A stretch of DNA of 12,644 nucleotides from an uncultured Tidjanibacter sp. (GTDB lineage: Bacteria > Bacteroidota > Bacteroidia > Bacteroidales > Rikenellaceae): positions 1-12,644 of the forward strand of contig CAKUKW010000038.1 of the NCBI GenBank assembly GCA_934663885.1, read 5' to 3'. Made by a program: the position numbers and the translations under genes. Shown here in pieces: positions 1-9,000 of the stretch; the first letter of the stretch is position 1; each line of letters opens with the position of its first letter. The notes below the pieces were generated by a model, which saw only the letters and a list, made by a program, of their open reading frames with translations, ran no database searches and was not told the origin of the DNA.

Positions 1-875
1 ATCCTGAAAATACCGTTCACGTCGGGTGTGGGCTGCTGGAAAGGTATTCCTATCCCGTTCTCCCCGTCGCTGAAGCCCGCGATGAATACATAGGTGTTCA
101 TATTGTATCCCTGAGGCGTTAAGGTTACCAGGTAGCGCTTTCCTGCCTCGAGCGTAACGTTCGTTTCGGGAAAGATTATGGTATACTGGCTGTCGTCGCT
201 GACCGACACGCGCCCTATGAGGTATTCGTCGGCGGATGAGATCACTGTCCCTGCTTCGAGGATAAGCTCCGCATGGCCGTTAGGATTACCGCAATATGCC
301 CAGCAAGCCGTCGGTACACCTTTTATCTGGAGTTCGAAGATCAGGGTCTGTATGTCAAGTACCTCCGTGTTCTGTCCCACCAGTTCGAATTCGAGCATTG
401 AATTCTCTCGAGTGAAAGTCAATGGTACTGGTGCATCGGTAGGCATTATCCCGTAGCCGACGATTTCGGCTCCGGCTGTAAATGACATCCAGTCGGCCTC
501 TTTATAATCGGCCAGCAGCCTTTGGTCAGTCTTTAGGCCCCGGGCGCGGACAGCCTCGGAGGGCCATTCAGCTTTAAGGCCGGTTATATAATCGTCGTCC
601 AGCGAGAACCTGAAAGGCGGGTTTCCGTGGAATATACGGTCGCTGCCATAAACATAGGAGTAAACCGCGTTATCGGGCTCACGCAAGGTCGTTAAAGTAA
701 CGTCTATCTGTCCGCCGTCGGTAAAGAAATCGTCCCCTATGGCACGGGTAAATGCCTCTACAGAAGGCTCGAGCAGGAGCTCGTTTCCGCCAGTGGGTGT
801 TTTCTCAGTATCCGCACAGGACAAAAGAAGTGCCGCCACCGGTAAAGCAAATGTTAATAAAAGTATCTTTTTCAT
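1..875 (-). CDS. Fimbrillin-like lipoprotein, 3' end beyond left edge (partial)
   Basis: The reading frame opens at ATG 875-873, 17 bp after the stop of the preceding gene, and stays open for 291 codons to the window edge, so the C-terminus is missing. The N-terminus is a lipoprotein signal peptide (MKK, hydrophobic stretch, lipobox LLSC with Cys20). A Thr-Arg-Ala site follows at residues 43-45, as in type V pilins matured by trypsin-like cleavage. Residues ~130-170 show the fimbrillin pattern: DWMSFTAG, then LTFTRENSMLEFELVG, which corresponds to the conserved F-x-H-x-x-S/A-K-L core of the family, although here the His and Lys are replaced. Residues 241-255 (LEAGKRYLVTLTP) match the conserved late strand. 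I infer an outer-membrane pilus subunit or accessory tip protein, last visible gene of the operon. A GLUG or other adhesive domain could follow beyond the edge. Fold family fairly sure, role unsure. Confidence 0.8.
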   Translation of the reverse strand, partial: MKKILLLTFALPVAALLLSCADTEKTPTGGNELLLEPSVEAFTRAIGDDFFTDGGQIDVTLTTLREPDNAVYSYVYGSDRIFHGNPPFRFSLDDDYITGLKAEWPSEAVRARGLKTDQRLLADYKEADWMSFTAGAEIVGYGIMPTDAPVPLTFTRENSMLEFELVGQNTEVLDIQTLIFELQIKGVPTACWAYCGNPNGHAELILEAGTVISSADEYLIGRVSVSDDSQYTIIFPETNVTLEAGKRYLVTLTPQGYNMNTYVFIAGFSDGENGIGIPFQQPTPDVNGIFR

Positions 876-892
876 GAGAGTATTGTTTTCCG

Positions 893-2821
893 TTATTTTC
901 TTTCCCATTGAAGTGCCGGGTATTCCTGCGCGGCCTGACTGCCCATGCTGTACCAGAATGTGTTGTTGCCCGAGAGCCATCCGGTGTAGTAGGTAGGCCA
1001 TTTGTCGGTATACACGGGCCATGAGGGCCACGCGGCTGGAAGCTGCTGTACACCGCTGCCACTGTCGGGGAGCGAAGAGAAAGACCCGCTTATAATACCG
1101 CCCTCGGCAGTGGTATATTTGTCGCCCTGCGTACCGAATCCCTGCTCTATATCGATAGTGTCGCCCGACGAGCCGGGGTCGGGAGCCTGCGCCGTAATAT
1201 TTTCCGTGGTGGTGTAACTGTTGCTGACTGAGCCGTTGTTGAGCCCTACAAAACCTCCTACATAACCTCCGGCGTTATCATCAATGGCATTCTGGTTTAC
1301 GATTATCGTACCTCCCAGCGCGTAACTGTCGCGTATCGAAGATTTATAGGTACCGTCGTCGGTCCTGTCCCCCGCTGCGCCTGCTACAGACCCTACATGC
1401 GGATTCTTTCCGTTGACGGTTATGGTGGGGTTGTCAACCTTTACCGCTACAATGTTGGTCTGGCTGTTTCCAATGCCGGCCAGCAGCTCTTCGATCATCG
1501 CTTTCCTAACCACTTCTGAAAGATTGGGAGGCAGGTTGAGCCCGTTAACGAGGTTGTTCCGCTCCTCGTCCGTCAATGCGGGGTTGACCATCCCGACAAT
1601 ACCCCCCGCATAAACGTTATCGGCCGTCGAAGTGATATTAATTACGGGATTGACAAGGTCTATATTACACAGCGTAGAATTTCCCTGCACCTGGCTGAAA
1701 AGGCCTGCCTTTCCGTTAACATCCGCGCTTACGCTCATATTTTCTATTTTATGGCCTCCGCCGTCGAACCTGCCGCCGGTCATAGTGATCGGTGTCCATG
1801 GGTAACCGTTCAGATCGATGTCGCAGACCTGGTAAGCCGTTCCAGTATTCCCGTTTAGTCCTGCCAGCGTCTCGGCGTTGTTTATCAGCCTCGACGAAGT
1901 GGGGATAAAAATCTCACCGGTGCTCAGGTTGTACCCATAGCGGTAAACATACTGTTCGGCCACATTGACGTCCTGCGATGCGATAAGTGTAAAAGAGTCG
2001 TTCTGGAGCAGGATGTCGCCTTTCTGGATACGGTTCCTGTCGTCGGTGGTGGTCCATATATAGGAAGTGTACTGGACAACGGCCGAGCCGCCGGTGTCCT
2101 TTCCGCCGGAGTATTTCTTGTCGTACCACACCTCGCGCTTACCGTCCTGGTCAGGTAACGAAGGTATGGGATTGTCGACAGAGTCGTTGCCCGGGAGTAT
2201 TTTCATTCCCGTTTCGTCGGGAAGCAGGCTTTCATCGGCTGCCACCAGCACTATCTCCAGCTTGTAAGTGTGCTTGGGTACGAATGTAAGCGAAGTATAG
2301 TACGATACGGTGGGGTCGGTCGACGTTTGGGCCCTGTAGGGAATATACGTCTGGTCGGCGTAATTCTTCCTTGTAACAGGGTACTTCTCTTCGTCGGCCT
2401 TTACCGTAAAGTAATTTTCCGGCAGGTTCATCTCCTCATTGTACGGATAGAACGCCACGAGCGTCATCCTGTCGTAGATGAATATGCGCTGCTGGGCCGG
2501 GTCATCGGTAACGACGATCATTTCACCGTTCACGACCTTACACTGCAGGTTCCTGACATAAGGGTAACGCAGGTCTCCCATATTATAGTCGTCGCTGTAA
2601 TAAATATAGAGTCCTATATCGTAAAGGCCGTCGGCCGGAACCGACATTTCGGCCGTACCGGGCAGCTCCTGGACGCGGGTCATAGCTTCAAAACCGGCAT
2701 ATATTATCAGTTCGGCGCCGTCCTTCCACTCTTTTCCGGTATTATCAGTTGCGCATGACGCCAACGAAAGTCCGGATAATACGGCCAGCGCCGCTGCGAT
2801 TAATATTCTTATGTTTTTCAT
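893..2821 (-). CDS. Fimbrillin-GLUG lipoprotein, putative pilus tip adhesin (642 aa)
   Basis: A signal peptide ends in lipobox LASC (Cys23) and a Thr-Arg site lies at residues 48-49. Residues ~35-310 resemble a divergent fimbrillin domain: MTLVAFYPYNEEMNLP (119-134) matches the family's FxxYxPY strand, and SLTFVPKHTYKLEIVL (177-192) its core. From ~312 the protein turns into GLUG-type beta-solenoid repeats: GRFDGGGHKIENMSV (350-364), AGLFSQV (372-378), YAGGIVGMVN (404-413), GGYVGGFVGLNNGSVSNSY (518-536), ending in Trp-rich FWYSMGSQAAQEYPALQW. This ending is common in GLUG proteins. Residues ~415-450 form a charged, probably helical insert between repeats. It begins 18 bp after the upstream gene stops. 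The GLUG half is inferred to be an adhesive or substrate-binding tip on a pilin-like base. Length is well above that of a simple pilin (~350-400). Domain call is strong; adhesin role is inference. Confidence 0.87.
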   Translation of the reverse strand: MKNIRILIAAALAVLSGLSLASCATDNTGKEWKDGAELIIYAGFEAMTRVQELPGTAEMSVPADGLYDIGLYIYYSDDYNMGDLRYPYVRNLQCKVVNGEMIVVTDDPAQQRIFIYDRMTLVAFYPYNEEMNLPENYFTVKADEEKYPVTRKNYADQTYIPYRAQTSTDPTVSYYTSLTFVPKHTYKLEIVLVAADESLLPDETGMKILPGNDSVDNPIPSLPDQDGKREVWYDKKYSGGKDTGGSAVVQYTSYIWTTTDDRNRIQKGDILLQNDSFTLIASQDVNVAEQYVYRYGYNLSTGEIFIPTSSRLINNAETLAGLNGNTGTAYQVCDIDLNGYPWTPITMTGGRFDGGGHKIENMSVSADVNGKAGLFSQVQGNSTLCNIDLVNPVINITSTADNVYAGGIVGMVNPALTDEERNNLVNGLNLPPNLSEVVRKAMIEELLAGIGNSQTNIVAVKVDNPTITVNGKNPHVGSVAGAAGDRTDDGTYKSSIRDSYALGGTIIVNQNAIDDNAGGYVGGFVGLNNGSVSNSYTTTENITAQAPDPGSSGDTIDIEQGFGTQGDKYTTAEGGIISGSFSSLPDSGSGVQQLPAAWPSWPVYTDKWPTYYTGWLSGNNTFWYSMGSQAAQEYPALQWERK

Positions 2822-2839
2822 CGTCTTATTTTATTTGTA

Positions 2840-4978
2840 TTAATTGGCTTTTACGGGCGCGGGCCATGTTATACCTGTCCGCTGCCTGTCGACCACATAT
2901 TCGTATATACCCCTCCAGGCAGTATCGGCTACCTCCTCGTTAAGGACTTCCGTTACCAACTGGCCGCCCGTACTCGGGGAAGAAGTAATATTGCGGAGCT
3001 CGTCCGGATCGAGGGCCGCAGCGCGGAAAATCCACACGTTCGTCCCCGCATCGGTATCGACCGCCCTTTCAACTCCGCCCACATTCCTCTGGGCGCTGCC
3101 GATAAGCCAATAGCATGTCCTTATGGTAGCCAGGTCCAGGCTTGCAACACTGTTGCCGCATATTGCGCCGAGTTTCACGGCATTCTTATTGAGGGATCCG
3201 GTAGTAACGCATGCGGCTATGACGCCATTGCCGCCGTTTTCGTTCATTCCGACAATACCGCCGACAATGCCGCCGTTGAATATGGCGCCTGTATTGAGGC
3301 AGGCCGTAACCTTACCAGTAGCTGTATTCCTGCCCACAATACCGCCGACCGTAATCCCCGCATCGTCTCCCGATGAAAGGATTGCAGCTTCGTTGAAGCA
3401 TCCGGCTATTTCACCGCTGTTCACCCCGCATATCGCACCTGCATATTGCTGCCCCACGGCGTCTATAATGCCCGAAAGTATCCGGACGTTTTTAAGGGTA
3501 CCTGCATTGGAGGCGAAAAGCCCCGGTGACTGTATGTCGAGCCCCGCTATAAAGAATCCGTTTCCGTCATATACACCCGTCGCGGTAACATCGCCGAAAC
3601 CGTTGAATAACCTCGCCTCGTCGATCAGGTTGAGCGTGTTGAGGTCTATATTGGCCGCCTGTTTATATGACGCCGACAAGTCCATGTCTGCGTTGATGAA
3701 TTGTGAAGCCGTAGTAATAGAATAAGGATTTGTACTGGCATTATAATCCGAAGAAGGGTTTTCCGGAAGCATGCCGGCCGCCGACATACGCTGAAACCGG
3801 AGTGCGCTGCCATTATATGTAAAGCCTGCGGCATTATCGGTCTTGAGCAGCATTCCATTGGTGGTATAAAGCTCTATCCCCGTTACTTCGCCCGCCGGGG
3901 GCATAGTGACGAAATCGATAAGCGCCGACGCACTTTCCTTTTTACCGACGTACATCTTGTCCTGCGTATACAATACCACTTTGGTAATCGCATCCGTACC
4001 GGTATTCTGGTAAGATCCCGTATCGAGTGTGAGCGTCTGCGGAAGATATGACTCGTCGACATCGTCGACTACAGCCGTTTTCCATGGGACGAGCGATATT
4101 TTCGCTTCCGTAACCCTCAGGCGGTTAATAACGAGCGTCAGCTTATATGCATACCCGGGCAGGAGCCTCATGCGATCTCCCTGGGTATCGGGGGTTATTA
4201 CGAATTGCGAAAGGTCGCCGGCAGTGGCGGTATAATCGTCTATTTTCAGGTAGGTCAGCGGCAGCCCTGTAATGTCTTCCCCTGTAGGGACAAGGTAATT
4301 TATCCCCTCCCTTACCGTATATTGTGCGATTCCCGAGGGAGTCGCCGGAGTGGACGATGTGCTTTTGAAGTGATATGTTCCTTTAGAGTAGATAACAGGT
4401 ACCCTGAACCAGATATGCTGCGGCGCGGGGCTGACATGATCGCCCTCTTCGTCCTCGTTGACTTCGATGGCTACTTCCAACTGGGTCATGACGTGCCGGA
4501 ACAGGAGGATATCGGCAGGACTGACCGACGATCCGAAAGTCCCTGAACTTTCAGCCGAAAGATTTCCGCCCGTATAGCCCTGGTTGCTCAGCACGGCGTC
4601 GAATGTACTGCCGTTACCCGCCACGAGGACCATATTCTGGTTCTGGGTTTTTCCGGAATACGCGAAAAAGTTGATGCCCCGCTGGTTCAGGGGATAGTAT
4701 GGCGTCGACGCCGGAAAAGTCGCCTCCCGCGGATCCTGTCCCAGCCCAGAGGGAAAACTTATAAGTACCTCGCTCATGTACTGGAGGGCCCCGCCGTCAT
4801 TGTAGTATGCCGTAAGGTAGATGTTCGATCCGTTTACTCCGTCGCTGCGTGTCATCAGGCCCGAAAAACCGACCGGCACGCCCCCGCTTTCCTCCGTACT
4901 GCTTTTCGTGTCGCTGCACGACGCTGCGGTAAGCAGGAGAATAGGGAGAAGGGCTTTTATATATTTAGTGATCTTCAT
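2840..4978 (-). CDS. Fimbrillin-GLUG lipoprotein, putative pilus tip adhesin (712 aa)
   Basis: The lipobox AASC places the lipidated Cys at 21. A Thr-Arg site at 43-44 (SGLMTRSD) fits the processing position of type V pilins. Residues ~35-305 are a fimbrillin domain: PYYPLNQRGINFFAYSG (93-109), ADILLFRHVMTQLEVAIEV (155-173, with the F-R-H-x-x-T-Q-L core), LLPGYAYKLTLVINRL (272-287), and KISLVPWK (293-300). A linker-like section (315-405) leads into GLUG repeats from ~415: YDGNGFFIAGL, GLFASNAGTLKNV, QYAGAICGVNSGEIAGCFN, VGGIVGRNTATGKVTACLN, VGGIVGMNENG. The protein ends in TGITWPAPVKAN. Same architecture as the 642-residue neighbour 18 bp downstream, so the two look like anciently related paralogues rather than recent copies. 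Inferred role: distal adhesin or accessory subunit. It starts 22 bp after the previous stop, behind a short duplicated leader. Confidence 0.88.
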   Translation of the reverse strand: MKITKYIKALLPILLLTAASCSDTKSSTEESGGVPVGFSGLMTRSDGVNGSNIYLTAYYNDGGALQYMSEVLISFPSGLGQDPREATFPASTPYYPLNQRGINFFAYSGKTQNQNMVLVAGNGSTFDAVLSNQGYTGGNLSAESSGTFGSSVSPADILLFRHVMTQLEVAIEVNEDEEGDHVSPAPQHIWFRVPVIYSKGTYHFKSTSSTPATPSGIAQYTVREGINYLVPTGEDITGLPLTYLKIDDYTATAGDLSQFVITPDTQGDRMRLLPGYAYKLTLVINRLRVTEAKISLVPWKTAVVDDVDESYLPQTLTLDTGSYQNTGTDAITKVVLYTQDKMYVGKKESASALIDFVTMPPAGEVTGIELYTTNGMLLKTDNAAGFTYNGSALRFQRMSAAGMLPENPSSDYNASTNPYSITTASQFINADMDLSASYKQAANIDLNTLNLIDEARLFNGFGDVTATGVYDGNGFFIAGLDIQSPGLFASNAGTLKNVRILSGIIDAVGQQYAGAICGVNSGEIAGCFNEAAILSSGDDAGITVGGIVGRNTATGKVTACLNTGAIFNGGIVGGIVGMNENGGNGVIAACVTTGSLNKNAVKLGAICGNSVASLDLATIRTCYWLIGSAQRNVGGVERAVDTDAGTNVWIFRAAALDPDELRNITSSPSTGGQLVTEVLNEEVADTAWRGIYEYVVDRQRTGITWPAPVKAN

Positions 4979-5004
4979 AACAGTAATTATATAACAGTAA
5001 TTAT
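4979..5004. repeat. 12-bp direct repeat at the 353-aa/712-aa gene junction
   Basis: AACAGTAATTAT occurs at 4979-4990 and again at 4993-5004, a 14-bp period. The right copy contains the stop codon of the 353-residue gene (5001-5003) and the left copy is the immediate leader of the 712-residue gene. The leader of the first operon gene contains a similar AATTACTGATTATG. Confidence 0.7.
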
Positions 5005-6062
5005 TTTATGTCTATGTGGAAACTGCCGCCCGGTATCCAGTCCGTTATCTGGCCTTCCAGTTCAAAATCCTTCTGCGTGGCGGTTATGCTCTTTACCTTT
5101 ATGGTCAGTATGGTGTTCTTTCCCCTCTGGAGTGTGATGGGTTCGGAACCGTTCGGAGCGAAGAATGTCACCGCAACAGTCTTCCTGTAAGTATTTGCCG
5201 GAGCATTGGTATCCACCAGCTCGAAATGTATCGTAGTCCACTCTTCGGTGCCGGGGAACAACAGTACAGTATCGCTGAACGGCTCGTCCACGAAAGGTTT
5301 AAGTCCGTCGGCATCGGTTTTAATATTATACTGGAACCTGTCGAGGTCGGGTTCCTCGGCTACCAACAGTCCCTCGTCACCGGATGGAAGATGGAATTGC
5401 GCCTCGGGCCTAAGGGTTGTCACACTCAGGGCCGACAACTCTATCGTAGGTTCCATCGTCGGGTCAGCTTCCACGATAACCGTAAGCTGGCTCATAACAT
5501 GCTTGAACGTACCCAGGTCTACGGCGTGGTTTGGCGATTTGCTGTATACGTTCCATGGTTTCACGTTATTCGATGCGTACAATACGTCAGCCATAGGATC
5601 GGTAAGGTTGATTAAGAGCCATTCCCTTGTAACGTCCAGGGCGAGAACGCCCGTATTGTCGGTATAGGGGCTGTAAGCCATAAATATCAGCTTACCGCCG
5701 TCGAAGGGCCAGTAACGCTGCCTGTCCCACTGAAACTTATAAGTCTCTGTGCCGGGATCATACCCGCTTTGGGTAGCCAGGGCGTTGTCTATGTCAGGAT
5801 AGGAATCCTGCCAGTTGGGGGCCCAATCCTCATCGGGGGCGGTATCGGGATACCGTGCCGCTATGATCCCTATTTTGCCACCGTTGGGGAACTGGCCGTC
5901 AACGTCCGCCGCAGGAGCTGGATTAGACCCATCCCCGGTATCCGACGAGATCACTATGGGATCGAGCCCCGGTGTTTTCCCCTGCACTTTATCGGTATCG
6001 TGGGTGCAACCCACAGCAGCCACCGCAATGCAAATGCCCGTTATTATTAATATCTTTTTCAT
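5001..6062 (-). CDS. Fimbrillin family lipoprotein, candidate pilus shaft subunit (353 aa)
   Basis: This is a single-module fimbrillin of the usual family length. The signal peptide ends in AVGC (Cys19). Family landmarks, in order: RYWPFDGGKLIFMAYSPY (116-133), DPMADVLYAS (155-164), GTFKHVMSQLTVIVEA (184-199) with the F-K-H core, LLFPGTEEW (267-275), LQRGKNTILTIKVK (311-324), and GQITDWIPGGSFHIDIK at the C-terminus. Unlike its relatives in this operon it has no Thr-Arg near residue 44; residues 37-55 are Ser/Asp/Gly/Pro/Ala-rich without Arg. The first Arg of the mature part is R70 in IIAARYP. So it may be cleaved elsewhere or stay as an uncleaved lipoprotein. It starts 14 bp after the stop of the large multi-module gene. 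Role as shaft or base subunit is inference from size and domain content. Confidence 0.9.
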   Translation of the reverse strand: MKKILIITGICIAVAAVGCTHDTDKVQGKTPGLDPIVISSDTGDGSNPAPAADVDGQFPNGGKIGIIAARYPDTAPDEDWAPNWQDSYPDIDNALATQSGYDPGTETYKFQWDRQRYWPFDGGKLIFMAYSPYTDNTGVLALDVTREWLLINLTDPMADVLYASNNVKPWNVYSKSPNHAVDLGTFKHVMSQLTVIVEADPTMEPTIELSALSVTTLRPEAQFHLPSGDEGLLVAEEPDLDRFQYNIKTDADGLKPFVDEPFSDTVLLFPGTEEWTTIHFELVDTNAPANTYRKTVAVTFFAPNGSEPITLQRGKNTILTIKVKSITATQKDFELEGQITDWIPGGSFHIDIK

Positions 6063-6076
6063 ATCGCTTGCCGGTA

Positions 6077-9000
6077 TTATTGGATTTCAATATATCCTTC
6101 GGGGCCGTTGCTCCACGTCTCATACTTGGCCGATATCTCGATGCCTGTTTTCTTGAGGTTGATGGTGATGACGCTCTCCGCTCCCGCCACAAGGGTGACA
6201 GGGTTGGAAAGTTTTCCCTGGAAAGGCGTATTCGGATAACCCGGAAGGGTGATCGAAACTATATTGTCCGTTGTGGTAAATGCGGTCCCGGGCATAACGA
6301 GGGCCGAGTAAACCTGGCCGTCCGACTCCGTATACGGCGTAATTGTTACTTCCGTATTACCGGGAACGGCTGTGCCGGTGTTGAGGTCTATATTGCCGTT
6401 CATTACGAATCCGTTGAGAGCTATTTTAGAGCCTTTGAGTTCGTTAAGCTCGAATTCCTTGCTCGTGAGCACCACCCTCACTTTGCTCAGCGTGTGACGG
6501 AACATAAAGTTGATGTACTGCGGGGTCGTTATGGTCAAGTTCGACGAAAGGATATCATAATCCTGATAACCGTTGGCCTGGTCTACAGGAAGATTCCATG
6601 CAAAGTTCTGCTGTATCGGGCTTGCCGTAGGTTTCAGCGTCGGGTGCGGGAAGAAAAGTCCTGTTAGCGTCAGGGGATTTGCAGTCGAAACCTGGAGGTC
6701 GTCCCAGTAAAGTGTCGGGCCTTCCCATGACCATCCCGAAGGCTTCTGAGTGTAGGAATAGCCGTATTCGATTATGGGAGTCCCCATTTTATAAATGTAT
6801 ATGGTCTGCCCCTGGAAATCCTTGTCGGTATCCTCGCGCTGGCCGCCTATCTGCAACTCGTCGGGGACGAGCGGAATGGCTTCTTCTGTCTGCCAGTCGG
6901 TAAGGCGGGCGCTTATTATGAAGTCACTTTCGTTGATCGTAATTACCAGTATTGTATTATAGCCCGGTTTGAATTCGATGTCGCCGCTCGACATGACCCT
7001 GTAGGTATTGGCCGCATGGGTGTTGGTCGCCGGAGTGTTCACTTCGGCTACGACGTTGCCGGCGATCCTTGTCTGGGGGTCGATTACGCCCGTCATGCTC
7101 ACTCCGTCGTAGTAAAGGTCTATGTCGCCCGTGGTACCCTGTCCTCTCGTGAATACACCATCAGTATAGGAGCCGCCTACAATGTATTGCGGAAGCACTA
7201 CCGTGACAAGCGCAAGCTCTTCGGGCGAGTATATGGTGGATTTAAGCTGTACGGTCACTTTCGCCGCCGGATGGGTGAGTTCGAGGAAAAGTCCATTGTT
7301 CTTCTGCACCGTCACGGGTTCGGAAGTAAAATAGTCGTCCAATTGAGTGCCGTTATATTTGTCGTGGACGAACAACGAGCCGTGGAATGTTTCCTGGTCT
7401 TCAAGGTCTTCCCATATAACTTCGGGGCTGGGAGTCCACTTGCCCGTACCTTCGTCGTAAGTGTATGTCGAAAGCAGGACTATTCCGCCCGGGGTATGCC
7501 TGTAAAGCTCGAGCTCGGCCCCGTCCGGTATGTTGACCGATTCGGGCGGCGATACCGTTAGCGCAAGGGCGTTGAGATCTATCGGATCGGTGTCGGTCCA
7601 GTCTGTTATAGCCGCGCTGAAGTTCACGTCGCTGGCGCTTATCCTTACGTTAATATGTGTAATGAAACCTGCACGGTAAGCGACCGCTCCCGTGGAAGCG
7701 TTTACGTTGTATGCGGTGGTGCCGATGTTTATGCGCAGTACCAATCCGTCCTGGGATATAGTCTGCGGTTCGAGCAGGGCTACATGGGCTGTTGCGCCCG
7801 ATACCTGCATCTTTTCGGCCCTTATGTCGCTGTGCGTCGAGCCGTCGCCGTATATGAAAGTTCCGTTGGATTCGTATCCGCCCGAAATATACTGCGGCAA
7901 AGTTACTACTGCATTGGCCAACAGGGCACTGATCCCGGGATCGGAAGATTCGAGCGTTACAATGGTTTTTGCGAGTGCGTGCTTGAAGTTAAAGTGTGCG
8001 CCCGCATAACGTGCCACGGAAATTTCCGGGGCGATTAGGATATCAGGAAGCTGGCTCTGGTTGAGTGCGGGCTCTGCGGTCATCGATGCACGCAGCCTTA
8101 CCGGGTCGGGCATATCGTCCCAAAGAACCACCGGGTCGGGGTTCCATGTACCTGCGCTTGTGAAAGTAAACGTGCTCAGTAGGGAGAAATTATTCCCGGT
8201 GCCGCCCATATATACTTTCATCCTGTCACCCTGGTTTATATTTTCGTTATTGCCTACGGCGCCCCCCACCTGTACTATATCATAGGTATAGGAGCCTCCG
8301 TCGAGCCACTCTTCAATCTCTGCGGTCACTATAGCTGCCGTCCTCTTCAGGGTTATATGGAAAGTATATTTATACCCGCTCTTCAACTCCAGGTCGGGAT
8401 CCATGAAAGCTATGTATTTGCCGCCCTCCTTATTGGTGAATTCGAACACAACCCCTTCACCCGCCGGACGTGGCAGGACTATTGCGTTTCGGGCCGAAGG
8501 AATATTTATATATGGTACTATGATGTCCTGCATGCTGGTATTGTCGACAGTCAGTTTTTCGCCGAGCATGTCATAATTACCACTTGTGTACATTCCCTTT
8601 ATATCGAGGGTCAGGTCTTCGAGGGGAAATGCAGGTTCCCCGTCAGCTATGTTAAGGTCGAAAATAAGTTTCGAGAGGCGATGCTGGAAAACAAGGTGCA
8701 CGACATTGTCGTCTTTAGAAAAAGTTCCGGCCGGCCTGGTGGTCATGAAATCTATCGCAGGAAGGGCGGCCTGTGAAACGACGTTCAGCGGCATTAACAT
8801 ATCCCTCGCCAGGTTATCGTGGAAAGGATAATATCCCTTGAATGTCACGCTGCTTCCGTCCTGCGGGTAATAAATGGTCTTGTTGGCCACGCGCGGTTCG
8901 AAAAAGCCTGCCGCGGAAGGGGTGTAATAATTATAATTGAATACGTCGCCGACGATAGCCCCGTTATCCGTGCCGAGCATGGCCAGGCCGATGCCGTCGC

